Below, piece after piece: positions 44,986 through 53,891 of a DNA stretch of 64,000 nucleotides. The position numbers and the translations under genes were made by a program. The stretch comes from WLWS01 sp965243105 (lineage in GTDB: Bacteria > Pseudomonadota > Gammaproteobacteria > Eutrophobiales > Eutrophobiaceae), in assembly GCA_965243105.1 (NCBI GenBank), contig CBDEUC010000002.1, positions 62,001 to 126,000 on the forward strand, written 5' to 3'. The notes beneath the pieces were generated by a model. The model was given only the letters and a program-made list of their open reading frames with translations. It had not been told where the DNA came from and searched no databases. Position 1 is the first letter of the stretch; every line of letters begins with the position of its first letter.

Positions 44986-45759
44986 CTAATCCGGCTTTTG
45001 AGCGCGACAATAAACCTGCAGCATTTCGCCCTTGTCACAGACAACCACCATGGCACGCCAGTTTTCTACGAAATAGTCAGCCCCTTCCTTTCCAAGGAGC
45101 GCGGTGGCTCGTGAATAGAGGCTACCTCGAAGTAGTTCATATTCCTCGCGAGCCCTGGCCCGGTACCAGTCAGAGGCATCGCTGATGACAACATTAACGA
45201 ATCCTGCTTCAGCAAGAATTTCCTCGTGTCTTTCCGGTGTTTCCATGGCGTAGGTAAGGCCCTCCATTTTGAACCAGTAATGCATATCCTCGCTGTATTC
45301 GCCTTCTGACTTCATCCAGTCATAGCACGAAAATATGCCGCCGGGCCTGAGTATCCTTAAACATTCCTGGTACATTTCCAGCTTGCTGGATACCTGGGTA
45401 AAGGCCCCTGAACTGACAATTGCGTCAAATGTGCCATCGGGAAAATCCAGCGGGCCAGGATTCACGCAACGAAATTCAGTCATCTCCTGAAGACCAAGTT
45501 CCATGGCGCGTTTATTGGAATGACTTACCAGCTGTGGTTCTATATCGATGCCGGTTACGTTTGCACCGTAATTTTTTGCAAGAACAAAAGCAGGGCCACC
45601 AAGACCGCTGCCGATATCAAGTACGGTTTTATCCCGCAATTCAAGACCAGTCACGAGCTTTTCAACGTTACCTTCTCCACCTGGCGACATGAAGTCCTGT
45701 CCCCAAACCAGTTCCAGCAAGGTGATCAGCGCATCGTGGTATTCACCTTCATCACTCAT
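44986..45759 (-). CDS. SAM-dependent methyltransferase, phosphoethanolamine-methyltransferase-like
   Basis: 257 aa, class I fold: motif I VLDIGSGLGGPAFVLAKNYG, acidic motif II VTGIDIEPQLV, later motif DAIVSSGAFTQVS and LRILRPGGIFSCYDWMKSEG. The N-terminal WGQDFMSPGG resembles the start of phosphoethanolamine/sarcosine-type N-methyltransferases. Last gene of a four-gene operon, overlapping the MFS gene by 8 bases. Between its end and the GGDEF/EAL start lie ~236 bases with no recognised feature. Confidence 0.8.
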   Translation of the reverse strand: MSDEGEYHDALITLLELVWGQDFMSPGGEGNVEKLVTGLELRDKTVLDIGSGLGGPAFVLAKNYGANVTGIDIEPQLVSHSNKRAMELGLQEMTEFRCVNPGPLDFPDGTFDAIVSSGAFTQVSSKLEMYQECLRILRPGGIFSCYDWMKSEGEYSEDMHYWFKMEGLTYAMETPERHEEILAEAGFVNVVISDASDWYRARAREEYELLRGSLYSRATALLGKEGADYFVENWRAMVVVCDKGEMLQVYCRAQKPD

Positions 45760-47053
45760 TCACATAATTTCCTGTATCGGCAAGGGGTTTATCCGGTTCG
45801 ATGAGCAACCACAGGAAAGCGCCAAGAAGGGCAAAAAAGCCACCGGTCGCAATTGCAAAACTCCAGCCAAGTAATTCTGCGCTAAGAGGAACAAGTAATG
45901 CACCGATAGTGCCGGAAATATTGGCGCCTGTATTCATGACCCCGCTCGCTGCGCCTGCCTGGTCTCCACCGATGGCAATACTGGTCCCCCAGAATGCACC
46001 TTCAGTAAGCTGGTTGAACAGGAAACAAAGAATGAACAGGACCATGGCGACGTAGGTGTTTGTGCTATAGGCTCCCGCAAGCAGGCAGGTGCCGGAAAGT
46101 ATCATGCCAATCATTGGAAGCAGGCGGAAACCCCATCGAAGACCAAAACGCCTGCAAAGCCTGTCGCAAATCCAGCCGCCGGCGGCTGCACCAATTGCAC
46201 CGAAAATCCATTGCGTGGATGTGAGATAACTTGCTTCCTGGACATCAAATTCCCGAATGGTAACGAGGTAATAGAAAAACCAGCTGAATACTTCATAAAA
46301 CACCATGTTCATGCAAAGATAACTAATGGTGAGTAAGAGTATATTGCGATTTTTCAAGACCTCGTACCAGGGCAGCTGCTGTTCTTCGTTATCATTATTA
46401 TCGACACTGGTTCCCCTGATAAGATTGAGTTCATCTTTATTTACGGCCGGGTGTTCAGAAGGATCGTCGGTGCCATACCACCACCACAATATTGCAACAA
46501 TAAATGCCAGTGGAGAAAGCATCACGAAAGCATACCGCCATCCAATTTCTACCAGCATCCATGCAAGGATGGGTGTAGTCACTGCGACCCCAAGAGTCAA
46601 ACCTGTGCTTGACAGGCCGTGGGGCAGGGCCCAGTTACCAACTGGAAACCAGTGCATGATGCTAACATTTTGAACTGGAAAGATAGGTGCATGGGAAATA
46701 CCTGACAGGAAACGAACGAGCACAAGGCAGGCAAGGATCATCATCGTCGAAGCGACAGCGGGGCTCGGTACCAGTGCCGTGGCAAGTGTTAATACACCCC
46801 ACCAGATTGCGATAGTGATCATGGCCCGTTTCGGGCCGGCAGTGTCTCCGTAGATGCCACCGGGAAACTGGAACAGGGCATAGCTTGCAGTAAATGCAGC
46901 GATGACCCAGCCCCACTGGATTTCACTGAGACCAAGATCCTCCAGCATGAAGGGGGCAGCAGTGGAGATATTTGCCCTTAATGTATAGGAGACGAAACTT
47001 CCAAGACAGATGAGTAAGAGAATGCGCCAGCGAATATTTGTCGGGCTCGCCAT
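45752..47053 (-). CDS. MFS transporter, anion:cation symporter-like
   Basis: 433 aa, 12 predicted membrane helices. The loop after TM2-TM3 reads GGIYGDTAGPKRAMI, a version of the MFS A-motif (GxxxDxxGxRR). The overall look (LLICLGSFVSYTLRANISTA at TM1) fits the ACS group that takes up organic anions such as hexuronates. Lies between the oxidoreductase and methyltransferase genes, so its substrate is probably that pathway's substrate or product. Confidence 0.85.
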   Translation of the reverse strand: MASPTNIRWRILLLICLGSFVSYTLRANISTAAPFMLEDLGLSEIQWGWVIAAFTASYALFQFPGGIYGDTAGPKRAMITIAIWWGVLTLATALVPSPAVASTMMILACLVLVRFLSGISHAPIFPVQNVSIMHWFPVGNWALPHGLSSTGLTLGVAVTTPILAWMLVEIGWRYAFVMLSPLAFIVAILWWWYGTDDPSEHPAVNKDELNLIRGTSVDNNDNEEQQLPWYEVLKNRNILLLTISYLCMNMVFYEVFSWFFYYLVTIREFDVQEASYLTSTQWIFGAIGAAAGGWICDRLCRRFGLRWGFRLLPMIGMILSGTCLLAGAYSTNTYVAMVLFILCFLFNQLTEGAFWGTSIAIGGDQAGAASGVMNTGANISGTIGALLVPLSAELLGWSFAIATGGFFALLGAFLWLLIEPDKPLADTGNYVNE

Positions 47054-47065
47054 AATGCCCCTATC

Positions 47066-48658
47066 TTAGGCCAGTCGACGTTTTGAATCATGTAAAATTT
47101 CGCGAGCCGCATTGCGCCCCGGTATCCCGGTGACACCGCCGCCGGGATGGGCACCGGAGCCGCAAAGGTAGAGTCCAGTCGCTGGCATGCGATAATTTGC
47201 ACGTCCTGCGATCGGTCTTAAAGAAGCAAGCTGGTCGAGGTGCAGGGCGCCGTGAAAGATATCGCCACCCACCATGCCAAGATCACGTTCAATATCCAGG
47301 GGAGACTTGATCTGTATACCAAGAATGGAAGCTTTAAAATTTGCGGCATGTTCGGCGATCGTGTCGATGATCAAATTGGCCACCTCGTCTTTCACATCAT
47401 CCCAGGACTTTCCACCCGGCAAATCCCTGCAGAAATGCTGGCAGAACAGGCTCGCCACGTGGCATCCCTCGGGAGCCAGGCTATTATCCTGCGTAGTGGG
47501 GATCCACATGGAGATGACTGGCTTTTTTGACCAGCCGGTTTCTCGTGCGTCGTAATACGCCCGTTGAATGTAGGACAAAGAAGGGCACATTTCGATGGCT
47601 CCGCTCAGGATCTCTTCGTTACATTCCGGCAGGCGATCAAAGCGCGGTAGCTCACTCAGTGCGACATTCATACGAAAGGTGGCGGAATGGCTGCGGTAGT
47701 TATTGATTCGACGTAGTTCGTCTTCACTCAGCAGCCCGGGATCCAGCATTTTCGTAAGCAAGACCTGTGGGTGAACATTACCTGAAACGACAGGGGCGGT
47801 GTATCGTTTTCCGCTTTCGGTGATGACGCCGGTGACCTTACCCCTGTCGACGGTGATCTCCCTTACCGGCGTACCTGTTTCAATATCCACATTCTTTGTC
47901 CTGGCATAGGAAGCCATAGCGCCACTGATGGCACCCATACCACCCCTGGCAATCCCCCAGGCCCCGGTGCGTCCGTTAACTTCTCCAAATGCGTGATGTA
48001 GCAGGACATAGGCTGTATTTGCATGGTAGGGTTCGGCGAAATTACCGATAACACCTTCAAGCCCAAGCACGCCTTTCAAGGCCTCGCCCTCAAACCAGCT
48101 ATCAAGGTAATCACCGAGCGATTTGCTCATCAGCTCAGCAAAGGTTGCCTGCTGGATGGCATCAAAACCACGCAGCCGACTACCCATCTTCAGGCTTTGC
48201 AGTAATTCTCGCCAGCCGCCGCCAATATTGGGCGGGGTGATATTGACGGTTTGACGAAGAACCAGGGCAACATCGGTAATGCGTCGTTCAAATTCATCGA
48301 TAGATTTTGCATCGTTTTTTGAAAAGCGACTAATCTGCTCTTTTGCCAACTGGTCATTCCTGGGCAGTAGTAGATAGTCATTATCCAGGAGGCTGATGGT
48401 ACCCGCCGGTCTTTCAAGAATCTCGAGGCCATGCTTGTGAAGCTCAAGTTCATCGATAACCTGGGGACTGAGCAAACTAATACCGTAGGAATAAACTGAA
48501 TTCCTGAAACCCGGATGAAATTCCTCGGTAACGGTCGCACCGCCTATGAATGGACGGCGTTCCAGAACATTAACCTTTAACCCGGCACGACCAAGATAGG
48601 CGGCACAGGTCAGACCATTATGTCCGGCGCCAATAATTATCGCGTCATATTCCGCCAT
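47066..48658 (-). CDS. FAD-dependent oxidoreductase, CrtI/PYROXD2-like
   Basis: 530 aa. N-terminal dinucleotide-binding motif IIIGAGHNGLTCAAYLGRAG, followed by the family segment FIGGATVTEEFHPGF. The C-terminal FAD end is LYLCGSGAHPGGGVTGIPGR. Belongs to the amine-oxidase/phytoene-desaturase-like group close to PYROXD2. No carotenoid genes are nearby, so a role in carotenoid synthesis is unlikely. Co-directional with the MOSC gene 6 bases upstream and the MFS gene 12 bases downstream. Confidence 0.87.
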   Translation of the reverse strand: MAEYDAIIIGAGHNGLTCAAYLGRAGLKVNVLERRPFIGGATVTEEFHPGFRNSVYSYGISLLSPQVIDELELHKHGLEILERPAGTISLLDNDYLLLPRNDQLAKEQISRFSKNDAKSIDEFERRITDVALVLRQTVNITPPNIGGGWRELLQSLKMGSRLRGFDAIQQATFAELMSKSLGDYLDSWFEGEALKGVLGLEGVIGNFAEPYHANTAYVLLHHAFGEVNGRTGAWGIARGGMGAISGAMASYARTKNVDIETGTPVREITVDRGKVTGVITESGKRYTAPVVSGNVHPQVLLTKMLDPGLLSEDELRRINNYRSHSATFRMNVALSELPRFDRLPECNEEILSGAIEMCPSLSYIQRAYYDARETGWSKKPVISMWIPTTQDNSLAPEGCHVASLFCQHFCRDLPGGKSWDDVKDEVANLIIDTIAEHAANFKASILGIQIKSPLDIERDLGMVGGDIFHGALHLDQLASLRPIAGRANYRMPATGLYLCGSGAHPGGGVTGIPGRNAAREILHDSKRRLA

Positions 48659-48664
48659 GAATGA

Positions 48665-49246
48665 TTAATCGTTTGAGCCGGGCCATTTGGGCGCTTCATG
48701 TACCTGCACTTGTATTTCGTCCCCGGCGTTAATTTCGCCGGCTATGTCGACGTAGCCTACTACCCCTCTCAAGTGAAGTGCTTGCTTTGGAAACAACTTA
48801 CCTTCGACAGGCTCGCCTGACAGGGTTGTATACCGGCGCTCGATTTCCAGGCCCATGTCCAGGCAGGGTGGATTTTCTTCTTCGACGGTAAGTACGGCTC
48901 CCGATGGAAAAACCAGTCTGCTACCCTTTGGCAGTAGCGAAAAAGCAGGGATACCTTCGATGCATATGTTGGCGCCAAGCGTTTCCGGAGAAAGCTTCTC
49001 ATTGAGCTGCATATTCCTCCTGATGCTGTTTAGTTCTTCAATGGAAACGCCCGACCACTGTCTCTCGTTTCGCTTGATTGTACCCGTTGGTTCCGGGTCC
49101 CAGTCTGCCGCTTCACGGGTAAATCCACGGTGCCTGTCGCCGGGGAATCCATCCGGTTCGACAATTATTGCGTCAAACATGGGTTTACTCATGTTCTCAT
49201 TATCACCGGCATGCACTGAAATTAGCCTGGCCTTGATCTGTTTCAT
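48665..49246 (-). CDS. MOSC-domain protein
   Basis: 193 aa. MOSC core about 60-175 with LSPETLGANICIEGIPAFSL, and one conserved Cys in ENPPCLDMG, the likely persulfide/Mo-sulfur carrying residue. MOSC proteins deliver sulfur to, or use, molybdenum cofactor in oxidoreductases; this one has no separate Mo enzyme partner in its operon. First gene of the MOSC-oxidoreductase-MFS-methyltransferase operon. Confidence 0.86.
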   Translation of the reverse strand: MKQIKARLISVHAGDNENMSKPMFDAIIVEPDGFPGDRHRGFTREAADWDPEPTGTIKRNERQWSGVSIEELNSIRRNMQLNEKLSPETLGANICIEGIPAFSLLPKGSRLVFPSGAVLTVEEENPPCLDMGLEIERRYTTLSGEPVEGKLFPKQALHLRGVVGYVDIAGEINAGDEIQVQVHEAPKWPGSND

Positions 49247-49318
49247 GGATGTTTGATTTTATGCCCTGTGTCCAGTTGTCATTCTACAGGCTATCCACGC
49301 TAGATGGGATGAGGTCTT

Positions 49319-50107
49319 TTACCTGGTTTTCAATGAACGTTGATATTGAGCCGGGGTCATGCCCTTGCTTTTTTTAAAGGCACTGTAAAACCCTGACACT
49401 GAGTTAAATCCTGCATTAATTGCTATTTCAAGAATTGATTGCCTGGAGTGATTTGACGACATTTGCTGTATGACATGCTCAATTCTTCTACCATTAACAA
49501 GGTCATAGAATGTTCTGCCGAGAACATGGTTAATGACATAAGAAATTTGATTACGTGTATACCCCATTTTTTCTGACATACTATGGAGATTTAAATCAGG
49601 TTCAAGAAATGGCTTTTCCGAGTCAAAGTATTCCTTGATTTCTGTCGCGATTGTTGCCACTTGAGTTTCAGTTAACCCGAGCTTGGTTAACTTATCGACA
49701 TTTGCAGTGCCAGGTGAGCTGTGGTCATCCTCATTAGCAGCCACCTGGTAATCATAGAACTCGTGAACGCTGATAACTTTTTCATTACTGAATACGATTA
49801 ATTCAACACCATTAACATCAACCTTTTTATTGGAATTTGCCATGCTGAACGTCAGCTGGCAATTAATCAGGGCAGAGCTGTTTTCTACATAGATTAACTC
49901 CTTTAGCTTAACCCGCAGGTTTTTTTCAGGCGCAAGGGAGTCCGTGAGCAATATTCTAACTTGAGAGTAATCTGCAACATCCCCTGTGGCAATATCATGA
50001 TAGGAAACATCAGGATGATACATTGACATCAGGCCGTCGATATCCGAGGCGCGCCAGAAATCAAGGTAGCGCGTAACCAGCTCTTCAATAACTTTATTTT
50101 CAGGCAT
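49319..50107 (-). CDS. SnoaL-like domain fused to AraC-type regulator
   Basis: 262 aa. Residues 1-125 resemble a SnoaL/NTF2-like fold (LVTRYLDFWRASDIDGLMSM, then YHPDVSYHDIATGDV), normally a small-molecule pocket. Residues 155-260 are an AraC/XylS DNA-binding domain with two HTH units (LHSMSEKMGYTRNQISYVIN; ILEIAINAGFNSVSGFYSAF and KKSKGMTPAQYQRSL). Acts most likely as a ligand-sensing regulator. The gap to the MOSC gene is 72 bases and both run the same way, so it may control that operon or be separate. Confidence 0.85.
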   Translation of the reverse strand: MPENKVIEELVTRYLDFWRASDIDGLMSMYHPDVSYHDIATGDVADYSQVRILLTDSLAPEKNLRVKLKELIYVENSSALINCQLTFSMANSNKKVDVNGVELIVFSNEKVISVHEFYDYQVAANEDDHSSPGTANVDKLTKLGLTETQVATIATEIKEYFDSEKPFLEPDLNLHSMSEKMGYTRNQISYVINHVLGRTFYDLVNGRRIEHVIQQMSSNHSRQSILEIAINAGFNSVSGFYSAFKKSKGMTPAQYQRSLKTR

Positions 50108-50256
50108 ACAGGGTAATCATTTCTTTAAGCAATGATACAACATTATTTTTTGCCGGAGTAAAGGAATGAAATGATCTGCGAAGCAGTAGCCTTGCCAGGC
50201 CAATGCGATAGTTGCCGGCTTCTTGAAGAATGAAAATGCCGAGGAGAAATTAATTG

Positions 50257-50931
50257 TTATCGCTGGGATTCCATTATCCGTTGAACAATAAACTCGTTGC
50301 TCACTTGCAGAACTTCTTCGATCCTGTCAAGCCTCGCCACACCGGTTTTGCCTTTTGTCCTGTAGTTCTTTCCGGCGTCGCTTAGCCAGTGGATGTGTAC
50401 CTTGTCTGAAAAATCAAGCGTTGCCACTTCGTCACGAATCCCTTCAGGGTCCCGCTCACCCTGGCAAATTAGTGTCGGGGTGTTCATATTCTTTAAGGCT
50501 CCTATCCTGTGCTTGCCCGGAGCGCTGGAACGAAAAGGGTAACCAAAGCAGATGACACCTGAGACCTTGTGATTATCAGCAACCATTGCCGCGGCTCTTC
50601 CACCCATTGATTTACCCCCGATGAAGATGAACCTGGGAGGGACTCTTTCCCGGGCAACACAATGGGATATCACGTCACTGAAACATTTGCGAAGCACTTT
50701 GCCACTATTAGGGTTTCGTCGTTCTCCGGTGCTCAGCATCCTGGCCATGTAGGGAAAATTAAATCTCACTACACGAAGACCTGATGCTGTTAGTCCCCGG
50801 GCAATGGTGTCCATAAAAGGGGATGCCATACCCTTACCAGCGCCATGGGCAAGTAAAAACAGGCCTTTTGGTTCACCCGCCGGCGAGTTCACCATGAATT
50901 CTTTTACAGCAATATGGTGTGACTCGTTCAA
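50257..50931 (-). CDS. Alpha/beta-hydrolase, KANL3/Tex30-like
   Basis: 224 aa. FLLAHGAGKGMASPFMDTIA contains the oxyanion region, GGKSMGGRAA the nucleophile elbow with Ser, and DAGKNYRTKGK near the end probably the catalytic His region (here altered; LSDAGKNY). Fits the dienelactone-hydrolase-like family of small predicted hydrolases. Four-base overlap with the GFA gene. Substrate unknown. The 149-base gap after it (50108-50256) shows nothing. Confidence 0.78.
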   Translation of the reverse strand: MNESHHIAVKEFMVNSPAGEPKGLFLLAHGAGKGMASPFMDTIARGLTASGLRVVRFNFPYMARMLSTGERRNPNSGKVLRKCFSDVISHCVARERVPPRFIFIGGKSMGGRAAAMVADNHKVSGVICFGYPFRSSAPGKHRIGALKNMNTPTLICQGERDPEGIRDEVATLDFSDKVHIHWLSDAGKNYRTKGKTGVARLDRIEEVLQVSNEFIVQRIMESQR

Positions 50932-51356
50932 ATCGCCTGACCTGGCTGGTCGTCAATAGATTCGGGATATTGCGGCAAATCGTCGGTAATATTGAACCAG
51001 GGCGCCATTGAATCAACAAACTGGTGGTAACCGGGAGGACAGGCCGGGTTGCCGTCCATGGTACCCATGGCAACATATGTCGTATCCGGCTCCGCATCCA
51101 CCTCGACAAGAATGCTGGAGCCACAGGTGCCGCAAAAAACTCGAACACTGCCAGCTGACGAATTGTACTTTTTTACAGATGACTGTCCCGAGGTATATCG
51201 AAATTTATCCCTTGAAACACCACCAAAAGTTGCGAATGCGGCGCCATGGAGCCGACGACACTGTGAGCAATGACAGTGGCTATAGTCGCTAATCCTGTCG
51301 TCTATTTCATATTGCACATCACCACACTCACAGCGGCCGGTAATCATCCAATCCAC
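50928..51356 (-). CDS. GFA family (glutathione-dependent formaldehyde-activating-like) protein
   Basis: 142 aa. Zinc-type cysteines in the standard order: GRCECGDVQY, then SHCHCSQCRR, then FCGTCGSSIL. The family is named for a formaldehyde-glutathione enzyme, but most members have no proven activity. First gene of a two-gene operon with the hydrolase. A second, distinct GFA gene occurs at 59.4 kb. Confidence 0.9.
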   Translation of the reverse strand: MDWMITGRCECGDVQYEIDDRISDYSHCHCSQCRRLHGAAFATFGGVSRDKFRYTSGQSSVKKYNSSAGSVRVFCGTCGSSILVEVDAEPDTTYVAMGTMDGNPACPPGYHQFVDSMAPWFNITDDLPQYPESIDDQPGQAI

Positions 51357-51402
51357 TCCATATTTGCGTAATTAGTACGGCAGTAATAATACTTTAATTT
51401 TT

Positions 51403-52680
51403 TCAAAATTTGTCTTTCAACTGGTAGTACAGAACTCCCAACGCAACCATGGGTTTTCTTAAAATATGGGAGCCAGGCAAAACGAGTGGTTTTAAATTTG
51501 CAAAGACATCAAGGCGCTCATGTGTGCCGGCGATCGCCTCTGCCATAATTTGCCCTGCCAGGTGAGTAAAATTCACGCCATGTCCCGAGTAACCCTGGGC
51601 ATAAAAAATCGATTTCGATAGTCTCCCAAGTTGGGGGACGCGGTTCACGGTGACGCCAATGGTGCCACCCCAGGCATAGTCGATACGCGTATTTTCCAGG
51701 GCAGGGTACTTTTTGAGCATCTTTGGCACCAGGTGCTTCTTAATGATCTCCGGATCGTGGCCAAAATAGTTGCAGCGACCTCCGAACAATAATCGCTTGT
51801 CCGCACTCAAGCGAAAGTATTCGAGTATATAGTTGGGATCGCAAACAGCCAGGTCTTCAGGATTTATTTTTTCTACCAGTTCCCGGGTAAGGGGCTCCGT
51901 GGCAATGATGAAACTATTTACGGGAAGCACCCAACCTCGCATTTTCTTATTAATATGATGGTAGGCATTGCCGGCGATGACGACAGACTCTGCGCAAACA
52001 GACCCTTTCTGCGTCACTATCCTGGTTTTTTTGCCCTGTTCAATCTCAATTACCGGGGATTGTTCATATATTGCAGTACCCAGTGACTCTGCCGCTCGTG
52101 CTTCGCCCATGCACAGTTTAAGGGGATGAAGATGTCCATTACCCATGTTCAAAAGGGATCCAATGTAGGCATCGGTACCAATTAGCTCACAGGTTTCTTC
52201 TGCTGAAAGAACACGATGCTCGTGTGGAAACCCGTGGGCTTCCAGCTGCTGATTCTCATGCTCAATATCGACCACATGCCTGGGCTTGATAGCCACATCA
52301 AGATAACCAAATTTCAGATCGCACTGGATGTTGTAGGTATCAACCCGCTCTCGAATGATATCGTGACCTGCCCATCGAAGTTCCCATAGCAAATCGGCCA
52401 ACTCCTCACCGTAATGCTGCGCCAACACCTGCTCGCCAGAAAAACCACCGATGAGCTGTCCACCATTACGACCCGACGCACCCCAGCCAATCCTGTTGGC
52501 CTCTACGACGCTAACATCGTAGCCTCGCTCTGCCAGGTGAAGAGCCGTGGAAATTCCCGTAAAACCTCCACCAATGACACAGACATCAGCTCGTTTTTCG
52601 CCCAGAAGTTCCGGGTAGTCTGCCACCGGGCCCACGCTTGCGGCGTAGTAAGAGCTTGTGTGTGGTTCAGGAAAAAGCAT
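51403..52680 (-). CDS. FAD-dependent amine oxidase, PuuB-like
   Basis: 425 aa of the DAO family: Rossmann motif VCVIGGGFTGISTALHLAER, then GWGASGRNGGQLIGGFSG and a C-terminal FAD-binding segment QGYSGHGVNFTHLAGQ. This combination is characteristic of gamma-glutamylputrescine oxidase/OrdL-type enzymes that oxidise amines to aldehydes with H2O2. No other puu genes are adjacent; the SSADH-like gene at 39.6 kb could serve the same catabolism but is 12 kb away. Confidence 0.87.
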   Translation of the reverse strand: MLFPEPHTSSYYAASVGPVADYPELLGEKRADVCVIGGGFTGISTALHLAERGYDVSVVEANRIGWGASGRNGGQLIGGFSGEQVLAQHYGEELADLLWELRWAGHDIIRERVDTYNIQCDLKFGYLDVAIKPRHVVDIEHENQQLEAHGFPHEHRVLSAEETCELIGTDAYIGSLLNMGNGHLHPLKLCMGEARAAESLGTAIYEQSPVIEIEQGKKTRIVTQKGSVCAESVVIAGNAYHHINKKMRGWVLPVNSFIIATEPLTRELVEKINPEDLAVCDPNYILEYFRLSADKRLLFGGRCNYFGHDPEIIKKHLVPKMLKKYPALENTRIDYAWGGTIGVTVNRVPQLGRLSKSIFYAQGYSGHGVNFTHLAGQIMAEAIAGTHERLDVFANLKPLVLPGSHILRKPMVALGVLYYQLKDKF

Positions 52681-52864
52681 GGCGTATTTTCGTTCGTATG
52701 GCGTGACGTTCGCAAGTTGTCTTTATAGCCAGGAAACAGGCAGCAATCGTAGAATCTGCGAAACAGCTGCTCACCTGGGCGGGTCCGCATGGAGCAGCGT
52801 GAATGAATTAAAGAAATACTGTATTTTGTAACTGTAAAAACTGCCTGGTTCGGAACACCAAGCT

Positions 52865-53767
52865 ATGTCCACTGCACTTGAAAATATGTTGAACAAACGC
52901 AGCCTGAACGGCTGGCAACTTTTCCTTATGATCGGCTCACTGGTTTCCTTGTTTATTCTTGTACGGGTAGCGCTGGTAGATTCCTGGAATGGAGAATCAG
53001 TCTCGTCCTTGATCCAGTACTCGGTTCGATGGTCGGTTCCACTTTTATACCTCGTATTTGCAGCTTCCTCCGTGCACGTCATTTCCCCTGGTGTTTTTAG
53101 TCGCTGGCTATTACGAAATCGAAAATTCCTTGGTTTAAGTTTTTCAGTTGCCATGGCATGGCAGTTATTTTTCATACTGTGGCTGGTGACAATCTTTAAT
53201 GAGTATTACGTGGAGGAAGTTTACGTCCTGCGAGATGCCATCGAGGGTGTGGCGGGATATATCTTCCTTATATTAATGACCATTACATCATTTCCTTTCG
53301 CCCGCCGCCGAATACCGCCATCACTCTGGAATGCCATGCACAAAGTGGGTATCTATTTTATCTGGGCCTACGCTTTTAGTGTTTACTGGTGGGAGATTTT
53401 TTACTATCCCGATCCGGATTACCTGGACTATATTTTCTTCGTCGCGGGTTTTGTCGCCTGGGCCCTGCGCGCCATGGCGTGGAGGATAAAACATGCGAGA
53501 CACCGGCGAAGTACCGCAAATGTACCAGGAAAACCTGCCTTCGCTATGTATATCGGTTACATGTTTTTGCTTGCTGGTGTTATCGTGGCCTGCCTTAGCG
53601 GGCTATGGCGTGAATCAGCCGAGGCCATCCTGACCGGTCACTCCCTGACCTACATTCCCGATAATTACTTGCCGTACTGGCCATTTGAACCCTTTTATTC
53701 CATGTTTATTATCCTGCTTGGTTCATGGCTGACCCTGGCCAGGCAGGGACGCTCCAGCGCTCGGTAG
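52865..53767 (+). CDS. Eight-helix membrane protein with ferric-reductase-like layout
   Basis: 300 aa, about eight membrane helices. The segments RKFLGLSFSVAMAWQLFFIL and WNAMHKVGIYFIWAYAFSVY line up by eye with the RRxLG...H and LHRLxY...H helices of MsrQ/ferric-reductase-like proteins. Of the three histidines expected as haem ligands, one is Gln here, one (MHK) is retained and one is Ser/Val, so haem binding looks lost. The family call is tentative. Ribosome binding site weak. Divergent from the PuuB-like gene across 184 bases. Confidence 0.5.
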   Translation: MSTALENMLNKRSLNGWQLFLMIGSLVSLFILVRVALVDSWNGESVSSLIQYSVRWSVPLLYLVFAASSVHVISPGVFSRWLLRNRKFLGLSFSVAMAWQLFFILWLVTIFNEYYVEEVYVLRDAIEGVAGYIFLILMTITSFPFARRRIPPSLWNAMHKVGIYFIWAYAFSVYWWEIFYYPDPDYLDYIFFVAGFVAWALRAMAWRIKHARHRRSTANVPGKPAFAMYIGYMFLLAGVIVACLSGLWRESAEAILTGHSLTYIPDNYLPYWPFEPFYSMFIILLGSWLTLARQGRSSAR

Positions 53768-53891
53768 TGACTCGGCTAGCTAAACGTCAATATTGTCGCT
53801 GTGATGGGGCGTAATCCCTGTAGTGCGCGAAAACCACTTTGCAGGAACAGGTAGTCAAATAATTCCGGGTATTTGCCAGGTAAGGGAAAGG

